Source: Acidobacteriota bacterium (GTDB taxonomy: Bacteria; Acidobacteriota; Terriglobia; Terriglobales; Acidobacteriaceae). Taken from it: a stretch of DNA of 64,000 bases. The stretch spans positions 62,001 through 126,000 of the forward strand of contig JAFDVW010000007.1 of NCBI GenBank assembly GCA_018268755.1, written 5' to 3'. The position numbers and the translations under genes are program-made. This document shows, in pieces, positions 34,819 to 44,063 of this stretch. The notes under the pieces are model-generated. The model was not told where the DNA came from. It worked only from the letters and a program-made list of their open reading frames with translations, and ran no database searches. Position 1 is the stretch's first letter, and each line of letters begins with the position of its first letter.

Positions 34819-35214
34819 CTATACGCCTTTGGGCGCAGTCCACTGGCTGGAGCGGATTCCCGTGAAACTGCGGTCTGTGGTGGAATCCACCAACATGCGC
34901 AAGGCGCGGTGCTCATCATCGCCCAGCGCGATGAAACGGAAGGGCTGCAAGGCCCCATCCGTGGCGGTCCCCATGGGGGTAAGCATTTCGGCCATGCCGC
35001 GCACCGGACCCGACTGGGTCTGGAAGGCGATCTCGACAAAGTCCCCCTGGCCCATTTTCTTGGCCAGCCGGAGCAATCCGCCGGTGACAGAAATACTTTG
35101 TAATTTGGCTTTAGCGCGCTGTCCGTCTTCCTGCATAACGACTGCAAGAACCGAACCACCGAGTTGGACCCTCGGAGCACGCCGCTGTGGGTGCGGTTGG
35201 GGGAAGTGTGTCAT
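34819..35214 (-). CDS. PilZ-domain protein (131 aa)
   Basis: A putative cyclic-di-GMP effector. RRAPR near the N-terminus (residues 11-15) matches the PilZ RxxxR region, and SVTGGLLRL supplies the second D/N-x-S-x-x-G motif, here S-V-T-G-G. It is soluble, with the small beta-barrel pattern. It may regulate motility or surface traits together with the pilus genes at 45-50 kb (inference). An 8-bp palindrome GTATAGCG/CGCTATAC at 34801-34824 spans its stop codon, between it and tsaE. Confidence 0.82.
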   Translation of the reverse strand: MTHFPQPHPQRRAPRVQLGGSVLAVVMQEDGQRAKAKLQSISVTGGLLRLAKKMGQGDFVEIAFQTQSGPVRGMAEMLTPMGTATDGALQPFRFIALGDDEHRALRMLVDSTTDRSFTGIRSSQWTAPKGV

Positions 35215-35563
35215 AGGCCGAGATGCACTATGGCACGGAAGAGCCAGGCCGCGGGAGATTACGGAAGCACGTAGCCGAGAGGGGTTTGGGCCGTGTCCTT
35301 GTGCAAGGGTAATCGCTGCGAAGCAAACAACTTACCAATGTTTATAGACTGGTTAATGTACCAGGAGATGTGGACGTGGTGGACTCTGTCATCCTGAGCG
35401 CAAGCGAAGGATCCATGTATTTTTAGCCATGCAGAGGTCCTTCGTCGGGGATTTGCGCTGCACGCATATCCCGCATCCTCAGGATGACAAGAGAAGATGA
35501 CAGGTCAGTAAAGAGAAGTCGAGCTGCACTCGACAGGACAGCCTATGTGGCCGACGGGAGACT
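35215..35563. other. Intergenic stretch with dispersed repeat
   Basis: 349 bp between two minus-strand genes. It contains a full inverted copy of the CATCCTGAGG repeat (35386-35489) and no supported gene. The promoter of the PilZ-tsaE unit should lie in 35215-35385. Confidence 0.65.
35386..35489. repeat. Dispersed repeat, inverted copy
   Basis: CTGTCATCCTGAGCG opens it; the central GCAGAGGTCCTTCGTCGG is the inverse of the CGACGAAGGACCTCTGC of the other copies, and it ends CATCCTCAGGATGACA. Orientation is opposite to the copies at 1081 and 33296. Confidence 0.8.
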
Positions 35564-37123
35564 TCAGATCCGCACCACTGCTGGCCGCGCCGTTTCCCGC
35601 ACCCGGCGAAAGGCTTGCGGCAACGCCGGCAGCAAATCGGTCGCGACCAGCGAGTGTTCCCCCATCGACTCGCGCGCGACATCGCCGGCCAGACCATGCA
35701 GATACACTGCAGCCACCACAGCCTGGAAGGCTTGTCGGGGATGCTGCGCCAAAAAGCCGGCCGTCATACCGGTGAGGATATCGCCGGTGCCGCCTGTGGC
35801 CATGCCAGGATTGCCGGTGGTGTTCACCCAAACCTCGCCCTCCGGCGAAGCGACCAAAGTACGATTTCCCTTGAGGACGAGAATCACCCCGCGCTCGCGG
35901 GCAAAGCTGCGCGCCAGGTTCACGCGGTCCTGTTGCACGGCGGCCACGGAAGAACCCGCCAGCCGCGCCATCTCGCCGGGATGCGGGGTCAGCACCAACC
36001 CGCGGCCCTGGCCATTCAATTCGGCGGTCTTGCCCTCAAAGGCATTCAGCCCATCGGCGTCGAGCACCGTGGGCAGCTTGCATTTGGCCACCATGTGGCG
36101 CACCAGGGCCGCCGTCTCAGGATGGCGTGAGATCCCCGGCCCCAGCGCCAGCACGGTTTTGCCGGCCAGCAGCGACTCCAGGCGGCCATACTCCAGGGCG
36201 CGCAGCGAAATGCTGCCCGCGTCGGTTTCTTCCAGAGGCTCGGTCATCAACTCGGGATGAAAACCCGCCACCGTGGCCAGCATGGATTTCGCCGTACCTA
36301 CCGTGGACAATCCCGCGCCCGCCCGCAACGCCGCCATGCCAGCCATGGCGGCCGCGCCCGCCTTCCCCACCGAACCGCCCAGTACCAGAACATGGCCAAA
36401 TTTGCCTTTGTTGGAATCGGGATCACGCGGTCCGAATAGGGGAGCGATGTCACGGGGTGTGGTGAGATGAAGTTGCAGAGATGAGGTGATCGCCTCATCC
36501 GGCGAGCCAATAGGAGAGATGATCGCCGGGCCGCTGGTCAGCCTGCCAAACACGTGCGCGGGGCGCGGAGCTGTGAAGGTCACCAGAGCATCGGCGCGGG
36601 CAACCGCCCCCAATTGCGCTCCCAGAACATCGGCGTCTGCGCCGGAAGGAATATCGACCGCGACCACGGGAAGGTTATGTTGATTGATAGCGCGGATGGC
36701 CGCGGCATACAGGCCGCTGACTGGCGGACGAAAACCAGTGCCGAGAATGGCATCGACCAGCACATCGGCTCGCCAGAGTTCTTCCCGCTGCAATTCCGGC
36801 TCAGCGCGGATTACTACGGGTTCCAGCGGCAGCTTCTGTAACATTTCCGCCGCATCCCCACGCACTTCCGCGGGCTCCGCCAGCAGCACGACCCGTACAC
36901 TGCGTCCGCTTTCGTGCAGTTTGCGGGCCACCACAAAGCCGTCGCCGCCATTGTTGCCCTTGCCGCAGAGCACCAGAATGCTTTTGCTCGTGGGATATTC
37001 CGCCGCGATAAATTCGGCCACCGCCGCGCCGGCGTTCTCCATGAGCGTAAGCGAAGGCACGCCGAATTGTGCGCTGGTGACGCGATCAATCTCTCGCATT
37101 TCGGCGGCGCTGACGATTTTCAT
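35564..37123 (-). CDS. nnr: Bifunctional NAD(P)H-hydrate epimerase / ADP-dependent dehydratase (519 aa)
   Basis: Repairs damaged NAD(P)H hydrates. The N-terminal YjeF epimerase (about 1-210) carries CGKGNNGGDGFV at 53-64 and VVAVDIPSGADADVL. The C-terminal dehydratase (about 225-519) carries LVLGGSVGKAGAAAMA, LTPHPGEMARL and NPGMATGGTGDILTG, the ADP/substrate motif. Length fits the fused form. Its ATG overlaps the stop of the potassium-channel gene by 4 bases (ATGA at 37120-37123), so the two are translationally coupled. Confidence 0.95.
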   Translation of the reverse strand: MKIVSAAEMREIDRVTSAQFGVPSLTLMENAGAAVAEFIAAEYPTSKSILVLCGKGNNGGDGFVVARKLHESGRSVRVVLLAEPAEVRGDAAEMLQKLPLEPVVIRAEPELQREELWRADVLVDAILGTGFRPPVSGLYAAAIRAINQHNLPVVAVDIPSGADADVLGAQLGAVARADALVTFTAPRPAHVFGRLTSGPAIISPIGSPDEAITSSLQLHLTTPRDIAPLFGPRDPDSNKGKFGHVLVLGGSVGKAGAAAMAGMAALRAGAGLSTVGTAKSMLATVAGFHPELMTEPLEETDAGSISLRALEYGRLESLLAGKTVLALGPGISRHPETAALVRHMVAKCKLPTVLDADGLNAFEGKTAELNGQGRGLVLTPHPGEMARLAGSSVAAVQQDRVNLARSFARERGVILVLKGNRTLVASPEGEVWVNTTGNPGMATGGTGDILTGMTAGFLAQHPRQAFQAVVAAVYLHGLAGDVARESMGEHSLVATDLLPALPQAFRRVRETARPAVVRI

Positions 37124-38115
37124 GACCGGGCCGCAATCTCCTGCAACTGCCGCAGCTGCGAGGGCTCGCCCATGGCAATCAGGCAGTCGCCGGCTTGAAT
37201 GCGATCGTCGGGCGCAGGATTGAAGTGCATGCCCTCGGCCCGCTTGATGGCCAGAACGATGACGCCGCGCTCCTGGCGGATATTCGAGGTGCCGATGGTC
37301 TTCCCCGCAAACAGCGACGTCGCCGGAACGTGCACCTCGCCGATTTCCAGGTCCATACCGAGATGCGTAGTGGCTGTATCCAGAAAACTCACCACGTGGG
37401 GACGCAGAAAGGACTGCGCAATGCGCTGTCCGGCGAAGAGATAGGGCGACACCACGGAGTCCGCGCCTGCCTTCACCAGATGCTTCTCGGCGTCTTCTTC
37501 GCTGGCGCGGGCAATGATCTTCAATTTTGGATTTAAACTGCGCGCGGTCAGGACAATATAGAGATTGGCGGCATCGGTGGTAGTGGCGGCCACCAGACCG
37601 GCCGCGCGCTCAATCTGCGCCTCGCGCAGAGTGGGCTCCTGCGTCGCATCGCCCACCAGAGTAAGCCATTCACTGCCATAGCGGGCCAACTTGGCCTCAT
37701 TCTGGTCCACCACCACAAAAGGCGCCGGCTTGCGGGCCAGCTCGCGGGCGGCGCTGCGCCCCACGCGCCCGGCCCCGCAAATGATGTAGTGGCCGCTGAG
37801 ACGGCCGATTTCGCGCTCCATTTTCCGCCTGCCGAAGAAGCTCCGCAGCTCGAATTCTAACAAAGCCTGGGTCAGCGCCCCGATGCTCAAAAACATCAGC
37901 GACACGCCCGTGATGATCAGGCCCAGATTCAGAATTCGCCCGGCCCGGGAGAGGGGATGTATTTCCTGATAACCGATGGTGGTAAAGGTGGTCACCACCA
38001 TATACAACCCATCGAACCACGGCCAGCCTTCGAGGAAGTGAAAGCCCGCCATGCCGAGAAGCATCAGGACCAGCAGGGCGGCGAGGATAAGGCGCAAATT
38101 GCGCAGGACTTTCAT
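37120..38115 (-). CDS. Potassium channel protein with RCK/TrkA domain (331 aa)
   Basis: A two-helix pore plus cytoplasmic nucleotide-gated domain. Helix 1 is about residues 7-25, pore helix and filter about 36-55, helix 2 about 60-85. The RCK-N domain begins GHYIICGAGRVGRSA (NAD binding) and RCK-C spans about 245-327. The filter reads TTIGYQEIHP: Gly-Tyr is kept but the usual Gly-Asp/Glu after it is Gln-Glu. It is transcribed first in an operon with nnr. K+ conduction is likely, with altered selectivity possible. Confidence 0.9.
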   Translation of the reverse strand: MKVLRNLRLILAALLVLMLLGMAGFHFLEGWPWFDGLYMVVTTFTTIGYQEIHPLSRAGRILNLGLIITGVSLMFLSIGALTQALLEFELRSFFGRRKMEREIGRLSGHYIICGAGRVGRSAARELARKPAPFVVVDQNEAKLARYGSEWLTLVGDATQEPTLREAQIERAAGLVAATTTDAANLYIVLTARSLNPKLKIIARASEEDAEKHLVKAGADSVVSPYLFAGQRIAQSFLRPHVVSFLDTATTHLGMDLEIGEVHVPATSLFAGKTIGTSNIRQERGVIVLAIKRAEGMHFNPAPDDRIQAGDCLIAMGEPSQLRQLQEIAARS

Positions 38116-38167
38116 GGCGATTCTTCCGGTTTCAACCTAAAAGCATACACACCCAGGCAAATCAAAA

Positions 38168-38197
38168 GGACCGATCGCCCGAAACGGCGATCGGCCC
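38168..38197 (-). terminator. Rho-independent terminator after the APC permease genes
   Basis: CCGATCGCC (38171-38179) and GGCGATCGG (38186-38194) pair perfectly around CGAAAC, and on the minus strand a TTTTGATTT tract follows. It sits 23-52 bp beyond the stop at 38220 and separates the permeases from the channel gene. Confidence 0.8.
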
Positions 38198-38219
38198 TCA
38201 ATCATGGTGCAACCCGAAT

Positions 38220-39812
38220 TTATTTCGATTGATTCAATGCCTGCACCCGGCTGTGATACCGGCCATAGGCGAAGTAAATCACCAGGCCAATCGCCAGCCA
38301 GATGATCAAGCGCGCCCAGTTGATCCAACCCAGGCGGTACATCATGTAGCCGTTGAACAGGATGCCCAGAATCGGCACCACCGGCACCCACGGCGTGCGG
38401 AAGGGACGCGGCTGATCGGGATTAGTCTGGCGCAACACCATGACCGCAATGCAGACGATCACGAAAGCCAACAGGGTCCCGATATTGACCATCTTTCCGA
38501 TGTCGTCGATGGGCACCAGGCTTCCCACAATGGCGGCCAGAAAACCCACGAGGATGGTGTTCTTCCACGGGGTGCGCCACTTGGGATGGATTTCTCCGAA
38601 GAACTTCTTGGGCAGCAAGCCGTCATTGGCCATGGCGTAGAGCACACGCGTCTGTCCCAGAAGCATGACCAGCATGACGCTGGTCAATCCGGCGAGCGCG
38701 CCCAGGGTAATGATGTGGGAAGCGCTGGTCAGGCCACGGTCCATGAAGGCGCGGGCGATGGGCGCTTCGATGTTGATCTCGCGGAAGGGCACCATGCCGG
38801 TGAGCACGGCGGCCACCGCGATATACAGGCCGGTGCAAACCAAGAGCGATGCGATGATGCCGATGGGCAAATCTCTTTGCGGGTTCTTGGCCTCCTGCGC
38901 CGTAGTGGAAACTGCATCAAAACCGATATAGGCAAAAAATATGTAGGCCGCACCGGCGCCGATTCCCGAGAAACCGTAAGGCGCGAAACTGTGCCAGTCC
39001 GATCCCCAGTTGCTGGTGGCGACATATTTGAAGCCCAGCACAATCACGAAGAGCACGACTGCCACCTTAATGACTACGATGGTGGCATTGAAGCGGGCGC
39101 TCTCTTTGATGCCGATAGTGAGGATGGCAGTAATGACCAGGGCGATCACGAAGGCCGGCAGGTTGAAGCCGAACTCCATTCCGAAGATGCGGGGAGCATC
39201 CAGCAGGGCATGCGCGCGCTGCACCAATTCGGGGGATTGCGCCGCCATGATCTCGGTCACCTTGTGCAGGAAGGCCTGCGTTCCCGGCACCAGGGATGGG
39301 TCGGCTGCGGCCGCCATTTGCCGGGCAATGGCGTTCTCCGCCGTACGCAACGCCGTCCAGTGGTCGTAGGCCAGCCACAACGGCATTTTGATATGGAAGA
39401 TGTCCAGCAATTCAATGAAATGGTTGGACCAGCCGGAAGAGACGGTGCTGGCGCCCATGGCGTATTCCAGGGTAAGGTCCCAGCCGATGATCCAGGCGAA
39501 CAGCTCGCCCAGAGTGGCATAGGCGTAGGTATAAGCGCTGCCGGCCAAGGGGATCATGGCGGCAAATTCCGCGTAGCAAAGTCCGGCAAAGGCACAGCCC
39601 AGACCGGACAGTATGAACGACAACATGAGGCCTGGCCCGGCATAGTGAGCGCCCAAGCCGGAAAGCACGAAGATACCCGCGCCGATAATGGCGCCGACGC
39701 CGAGAGCGGTCAGCTGAAATGCGCTCAAGGTGCGCTTCAGGCTGTGCTCGCCTGTTTCCTGCGCCTCCCTGACCAGCAGGTCCAATGGTTTTTTAGCCAA
39801 AAGATCGGCCAT
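38220..39812 (-). CDS. APC-family amino-acid permease, cationic type (530 aa)
   Basis: About 12-14 transmembrane helices. The opening helix LGVGAIIGAGIFVLSG contains the APC substrate-binding GxG motif, followed by YAEFAAMIPLAGSAYTYAYATLGE, a long loop and conserved GFDAVSTTAQEAKNPQRDLPIGI. It resembles CAT/cationic amino-acid transporters in its layout. The substrate is unknown. It lies 21 bp downstream of another APC permease in a tandem pair. Confidence 0.92.
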   Translation of the reverse strand: MADLLAKKPLDLLVREAQETGEHSLKRTLSAFQLTALGVGAIIGAGIFVLSGLGAHYAGPGLMLSFILSGLGCAFAGLCYAEFAAMIPLAGSAYTYAYATLGELFAWIIGWDLTLEYAMGASTVSSGWSNHFIELLDIFHIKMPLWLAYDHWTALRTAENAIARQMAAAADPSLVPGTQAFLHKVTEIMAAQSPELVQRAHALLDAPRIFGMEFGFNLPAFVIALVITAILTIGIKESARFNATIVVIKVAVVLFVIVLGFKYVATSNWGSDWHSFAPYGFSGIGAGAAYIFFAYIGFDAVSTTAQEAKNPQRDLPIGIIASLLVCTGLYIAVAAVLTGMVPFREINIEAPIARAFMDRGLTSASHIITLGALAGLTSVMLVMLLGQTRVLYAMANDGLLPKKFFGEIHPKWRTPWKNTILVGFLAAIVGSLVPIDDIGKMVNIGTLLAFVIVCIAVMVLRQTNPDQPRPFRTPWVPVVPILGILFNGYMMYRLGWINWARLIIWLAIGLVIYFAYGRYHSRVQALNQSK

Positions 39813-39833
39813 GCGTAGTTTTCTCCTTGGCGA

Positions 39834-41417
39834 TTACGCCGATGTTGGATCGTTGCCCGGCTGGGAACGCCGTGACCAGGCGAAATAAACCGGGATCCCC
39901 AATAAGACAATGATTAATCCCGGCCAGGTATATTGCGGTTTGTAGCGTAATAGTACGACATCAATGAATAAAGCCAGTCCGATATAAATTGCCGGCAACA
40001 CCGGGTATCCCACCGCCCGGTAAGGGCGCGGAGCCTCGGGGTGGGTGCGGCGCAGCACGAACAGCCCGGCGATGGTCAGAATGTAAAACACCAGGACGGC
40101 AAAAATGATGTAGTCCAGCAGCTGCCCGTAGCTGCCGGAAACACACAGAATGCACGTCCAGACCATCTGCACCATCAGGGAAACGGCCGGCGTTTTATGT
40201 TTGGGATGCAACTTGGCCACGTTGCGGAAGAACAGGCCGTCCTTGGCCATGGCGTAGTACACGCGGGCCCCGGCCAGGATCAGCCCGTTATTGCAGCCGA
40301 AGCTGGAGAGCATGATGGCGATCGCCATCAGGGATCCGCCCGCCGCCCCGAACATCTGGGTCAGAACGGCCGTGGCCACGCGGTCTTCGGTGGCGTGTTG
40401 AATGCCTCGCTCCAGGACGGTGGCGCCGGTGGCGCTGCCGGCAAGGGGCAGCACATTCAGATAAATAAAGTTGCAGGCGATGTAGAGGGCAATGACCACG
40501 CCCGTCCCCAGGGCAAGGGAAACCGGCAGGTTACGGCTGGGGTTCTTCACTTCTCCGGCGGTAAAGGTGACGTTGTTCCATGCGTCGGAGGAAAACAGCG
40601 ACCCTACTTGCGCCACCGCCAATACCGTCAGGGTGCTCACCAGCACTCCGCCGCCGATATCATGCAGAGAGCCCAGGCTGGCGTTGCGCCAGAAGTTTCC
40701 CTGGAAGTTGGCGGCCATGGCCTGCGCATTCCGCCCAATGGCCAGACCGAAGAGCACCAGGCCAAACAGCGCAGAGGCCTTGGCGATGGTAAAGATGTTC
40801 TGAATGATGGCGCCGGTTTTGACGCCGAAGATGTTGATCACCGAGAGCGCGATGACCATGAGGATGGCCGTCAGGTTTTGGGTATTCAGCCCCACATCCA
40901 TATTCCCCAACACCATGGGGCCAACGTGCACTGGAGGAACTTTCCAGAAATGCAGGATCCAATTGGAAGAGGATACCGAGGGAAAGAAGACGCCGAGAAA
41001 TTTGCCGAAGGCCACGCCTACCGCGGCGATCGTCCCGGTCTGGATCACCAGAAACAAAGTCCAGCCGTACAAGAACCCCCACAACGGCCCCAGAGACTCG
41101 CGCAGATAGACATATTGGCCGCCCGCCCGCGGCATCATGGCGGCCAGCTCGCCGTAACAAAGCGCTCCCACGATGGTCAGGAAGCCTGTAATGAGCCACG
41201 CCCCAATCAACAGGGCGGGGGAATTGACCTCGCGGGCAATTTCCGCGGAGACAATAAAGATGCCGGAACCGATCATGGAGCCCATGACCAGCATGGTGGC
41301 GCTGGTCAGGCCCAGCCCCTGGACCAGTTCTTTATCTTGATGAGAGTGGATTTCCCAGTCGCTCGCTCGGGAGGTGGGTTGGCTCGGTTCGCTACGCAGG
41401 GGGCCTCCTCTGGCCAA
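39834..41417 (-). CDS. APC-family amino-acid permease (527 aa)
   Basis: About 12 transmembrane helices, with MGSMIGSGIFIVSAEIA as the helix-1 binding motif and CYGELAAMMPRAGGQYVYLRE after helix 2, which resemble the LAT/serine-threonine exchanger branch. It is only modestly similar to the neighbouring permease at 38220, so the pair looks like paralogues with different substrates. The start at 41417 gives a 30-residue polar N-tail; no better start is visible. Confidence 0.9.
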   Translation of the reverse strand: MARGGPLRSEPSQPTSRASDWEIHSHQDKELVQGLGLTSATMLVMGSMIGSGIFIVSAEIAREVNSPALLIGAWLITGFLTIVGALCYGELAAMMPRAGGQYVYLRESLGPLWGFLYGWTLFLVIQTGTIAAVGVAFGKFLGVFFPSVSSSNWILHFWKVPPVHVGPMVLGNMDVGLNTQNLTAILMVIALSVINIFGVKTGAIIQNIFTIAKASALFGLVLFGLAIGRNAQAMAANFQGNFWRNASLGSLHDIGGGVLVSTLTVLAVAQVGSLFSSDAWNNVTFTAGEVKNPSRNLPVSLALGTGVVIALYIACNFIYLNVLPLAGSATGATVLERGIQHATEDRVATAVLTQMFGAAGGSLMAIAIMLSSFGCNNGLILAGARVYYAMAKDGLFFRNVAKLHPKHKTPAVSLMVQMVWTCILCVSGSYGQLLDYIIFAVLVFYILTIAGLFVLRRTHPEAPRPYRAVGYPVLPAIYIGLALFIDVVLLRYKPQYTWPGLIIVLLGIPVYFAWSRRSQPGNDPTSA

Positions 41418-41470
41418 TCCACTCCAACATGAAATCGGGGAGAAGCTGGTAAAACCAGGGAGTCAAAACT

Positions 41471-42085
41471 TTACCCTAAGACGCGCAAAAAGTCCTGCGC
41501 AGAATTTCGCGGGTGGGAAAGCAAATTTGAGATCACGGCCACGGCGTCGGCGCCGGCTTCCCGCACCGAACCCGCATTCTCCAGGGTGATGCCGCCTATG
41601 GCCACCAGTGGTTTGCGGGTCAGCGCCCGTGCCCGGCGCACTCCCTCCAGTCCCACCACGGGATCAGGATTCCGCTTGCTGGAAGTAGCAAACACGGGCC
41701 CGATGGCCAGATAATCCGCAGCGCTTAGGTCCGCTTCCTGAAGTTGCTCGGGATTGTGCGTGGAGACACCCAGCCACTTGTCCGGGCCCAGGACCACCCG
41801 GGCAGCCTCGGGAGTGAGGTCATCCTGGCCTACATGCAGGCCATCGAAGCCGGCCGCCAGACATAGATCGGCGCGGTCGTTCATGATGAGCTGGATTGAG
41901 CGGGGCAGCCGCCGCCTGAGTTCCCGGGCCTGGGTGAGCATCTGCCGCACGTTGCCGGATTTATTACGGTATTGCAACCAGGTGATGCCGCCTGCGGCCA
42001 GTTCCTCGGCAAAGGCATACAGGCGGTCGTCCTCGGCAAACCAGGAGGCGTCCGCGATGGCGTAGAGGCGGGGTAATTTCAGCAT
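41471..42085 (-). CDS. thiE: Thiamine-phosphate synthase
   Basis: Joins HMP-pyrophosphate and thiazole-phosphate carboxylate to make thiamine phosphate. The TIM barrel begins [57 protein letters not shown] and AIGGI are the phosphate/pyrimidine sites. Its 204 residues match the family. It follows accC by 21 bp in the same direction. No TPP riboswitch is visible here. Confidence 0.95.
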   Translation of the reverse strand: MLKLPRLYAIADASWFAEDDRLYAFAEELAAGGITWLQYRNKSGNVRQMLTQARELRRRLPRSIQLIMNDRADLCLAAGFDGLHVGQDDLTPEAARVVLGPDKWLGVSTHNPEQLQEADLSAADYLAIGPVFATSSKRNPDPVVGLEGVRRARALTRKPLVAIGGITLENAGSVREAGADAVAVISNLLSHPRNSAQDFLRVLG

Positions 42086-42106
42086 GGGCGAAGAACAACC
42101 CTACGA

Positions 42107-43474
42107 TCAGGCCGCCGGCTTGGCTTTTCCATTTTTGGCCAGAAAGCGCTCGATGAATGTAGTGTCAATCTTTCCGGCGCGGAAGTCGGGGTCGGCCAGG
42201 ATCCGGCGATGCAGCGGAATGGTGGTGTAAATACCCTCCACGATGAACATCTCCAGGGCCCGCGACATCCGCGAGATGGCTTCGTTGCGGTCTTTGCCGC
42301 GCACCACCAGCTTGGCAATCAGCGAGTCGTAATAAGGAGGAATGACGCCCTCGGCGTAGGCGGCGGTATCAATGCGCACGCCGGTCCCGCCGGGAGGATG
42401 GAAAGTCGTGATCTTGCCCGCGGAAGGCGTGAACTTCTCGGGATGCTCGGCGTTGATGCGGCATTCAATAGCGTGGCCGCGATGCACCACCGGACCCAGC
42501 AACACCTCATTCATGCGCGCCCCGGCCGCAATCATGATCTGGCTCTTCACCAGGTCCACGTCGGTCACCATCTCGGTCACCGGATGCTCCACCTGAATGC
42601 GGGTGTTCATCTCGATGAAATAGAGGTTCTGCTTCTCATCCATCAGGAATTCGATGGTTCCGGCGTTGGTGTAGCCGATCTGCGAGAGCGTCCCGCACAG
42701 GATTTGCCCAATGCGTTCGCGCAGTTCCGGAGTGACTTGGGTGGAAGGCGACTCCTCCAGAAGTTTCTGGTGGCGGCGCTGAATGGAACACTCACGTTCG
42801 CCCAGGCTGACCACCTTGCCATGCTCGTCGGCCAGCACCTGAAATTCAATGTGGCGGGGACGCTCCACATATTTCTCCATGTAGAGATCGCCGTTGCCGA
42901 AGGCGGCCGCCGCTTCCGACTGCGCGGCGCGGAACAGGTTGGGCAACTCCTCTTCGCTGCGGATGATGCGCATGCCGCGCCCTCCGCCGCCCGCGGTCGC
43001 TTTCACAATGACCGGAAACCCCACCTGGCGCGCCCATTCGATGGCTTCCGCTTCGCTGGGGATGACCCCATCCGATCCCGGCAGAATGGGCACACCCGCC
43101 TTCTTCATGGCAGCGCGGGCCTTTTCCTTCTCGCCCATGAGGCGAATGATGTCCGGAGTGGGCCCGATGAACTTGATATTGCACTTCTCGCACACTTCCG
43201 CGAAGTTGGCGTTCTCGGAGAGCAGCCCATACCCGGGATGGATGGCGTCCACATTGGCGATTTCCGCCGCGCTGATCACGCCGGGAATATTCAGGTAGCT
43301 CTGCGAGAGTTGCGGCGGGCCGATGCAAATGGCTTCGTCCGCAAAACGCACATGGAGGGAGTTGCGGTCCGCCTCGCTATAGATGGCGACGGTGCGGATG
43401 CCCAGCTCCTTGCAGGCGCAGATGACCCGCAAGGCAATCTCTCCGCGATTGGCAATAAGAATTTTATTGAACAT
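42107..43474 (-). CDS. accC: Acetyl-CoA carboxylase, biotin carboxylase subunit
   Basis: An ATP-grasp enzyme that carboxylates biotin on AccB in the first step of fatty-acid synthesis. [20 protein letters not shown] opens it. [14 protein letters not shown] is the glycine-rich ATP loop, and [15 protein letters not shown] is the metal/biotin site. Length (455 aa) is normal. It follows accB by 21 bp. Confidence 0.97.
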   Translation of the reverse strand: MFNKILIANRGEIALRVICACKELGIRTVAIYSEADRNSLHVRFADEAICIGPPQLSQSYLNIPGVISAAEIANVDAIHPGYGLLSENANFAEVCEKCNIKFIGPTPDIIRLMGEKEKARAAMKKAGVPILPGSDGVIPSEAEAIEWARQVGFPVIVKATAGGGGRGMRIIRSEEELPNLFRAAQSEAAAAFGNGDLYMEKYVERPRHIEFQVLADEHGKVVSLGERECSIQRRHQKLLEESPSTQVTPELRERIGQILCGTLSQIGYTNAGTIEFLMDEKQNLYFIEMNTRIQVEHPVTEMVTDVDLVKSQIMIAAGARMNEVLLGPVVHRGHAIECRINAEHPEKFTPSAGKITTFHPPGGTGVRIDTAAYAEGVIPPYYDSLIAKLVVRGKDRNEAISRMSRALEMFIVEGIYTTIPLHRRILADPDFRAGKIDTTFIERFLAKNGKAKPAA

Positions 43475-43495
43475 TGGCGGTGTCTTGAGGACCGG

Positions 43496-43975
43496 TTACT
43501 TCCTGGGCCGGATGGCAAACAGTTCCTGCCCATACTCGATGGGCTGGCCATTGGCCACCAGCTTCTTCACCAATTCGCCGGCCACGTCGGACTCGATCTC
43601 GTTCATCAGTTTCATGGCTTCCACGATGCACAGGACCTGGCCGACCTCGATCACGTCGCCGGGCTTGGCAAAAGGCGGCGAACCCGGCGAAGGGGACTCA
43701 TAGAAAGTACCCACGATCGGGGAACGCACCATGTGCAGGTTTTCCTCGACCACCGGGGCGGCTTCTTTCGGTGGGGCGGCGGCAGGACTGGCCACAGGCA
43801 TTTCCGCCGCCGGCGGGGCCGGATAAGTGGCGAAGTACCGCGCGTCGGGGACGGTCATAGCGCCATCGGCGCCCCGCTTAATGCGGACCTTAACATCGCC
43901 GCGTTCTAACTCGAACTCGGCAATGTCCTTGTCAATTAAGAATTCGATCAGCTCTTTCAGCTCTTTTTGATTCAT
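43496..43975 (-). CDS. accB: Acetyl-CoA carboxylase, biotin carboxyl carrier protein
   Basis: Carries the biotin of acetyl-CoA carboxylase. The N-terminal helical region (MNQKELKELIEFLID) is followed by an Ala/Pro-rich linker (about residues 48-75). The C-terminal biotinyl domain (about 80-157) holds EAMKLMNEI, with the biotinylated Lys. It heads the accB-accC-thiE operon. Confidence 0.97.
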   Translation of the reverse strand: MNQKELKELIEFLIDKDIAEFELERGDVKVRIKRGADGAMTVPDARYFATYPAPPAAEMPVASPAAAPPKEAAPVVEENLHMVRSPIVGTFYESPSPGSPPFAKPGDVIEVGQVLCIVEAMKLMNEIESDVAGELVKKLVANGQPIEYGQELFAIRPRK

Positions 43976-44063
43976 CGTATGCGGAGGGACTGCTGTTAGC
44001 GGCTCACGCCAGGATTATCGGCCCAACCTATCTCTGGTCCGGAGCGTGGCTGCGCTGCCAGCC

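Noticed and set aside
38229-39818. 529-codon plus-strand frame opposite an APC permease
   Set aside because: Shadow; polar composition, no start signal.
42209-43909. 566-codon plus-strand frame opposite accC/accB
   Set aside because: Shadow spanning two well-supported genes.
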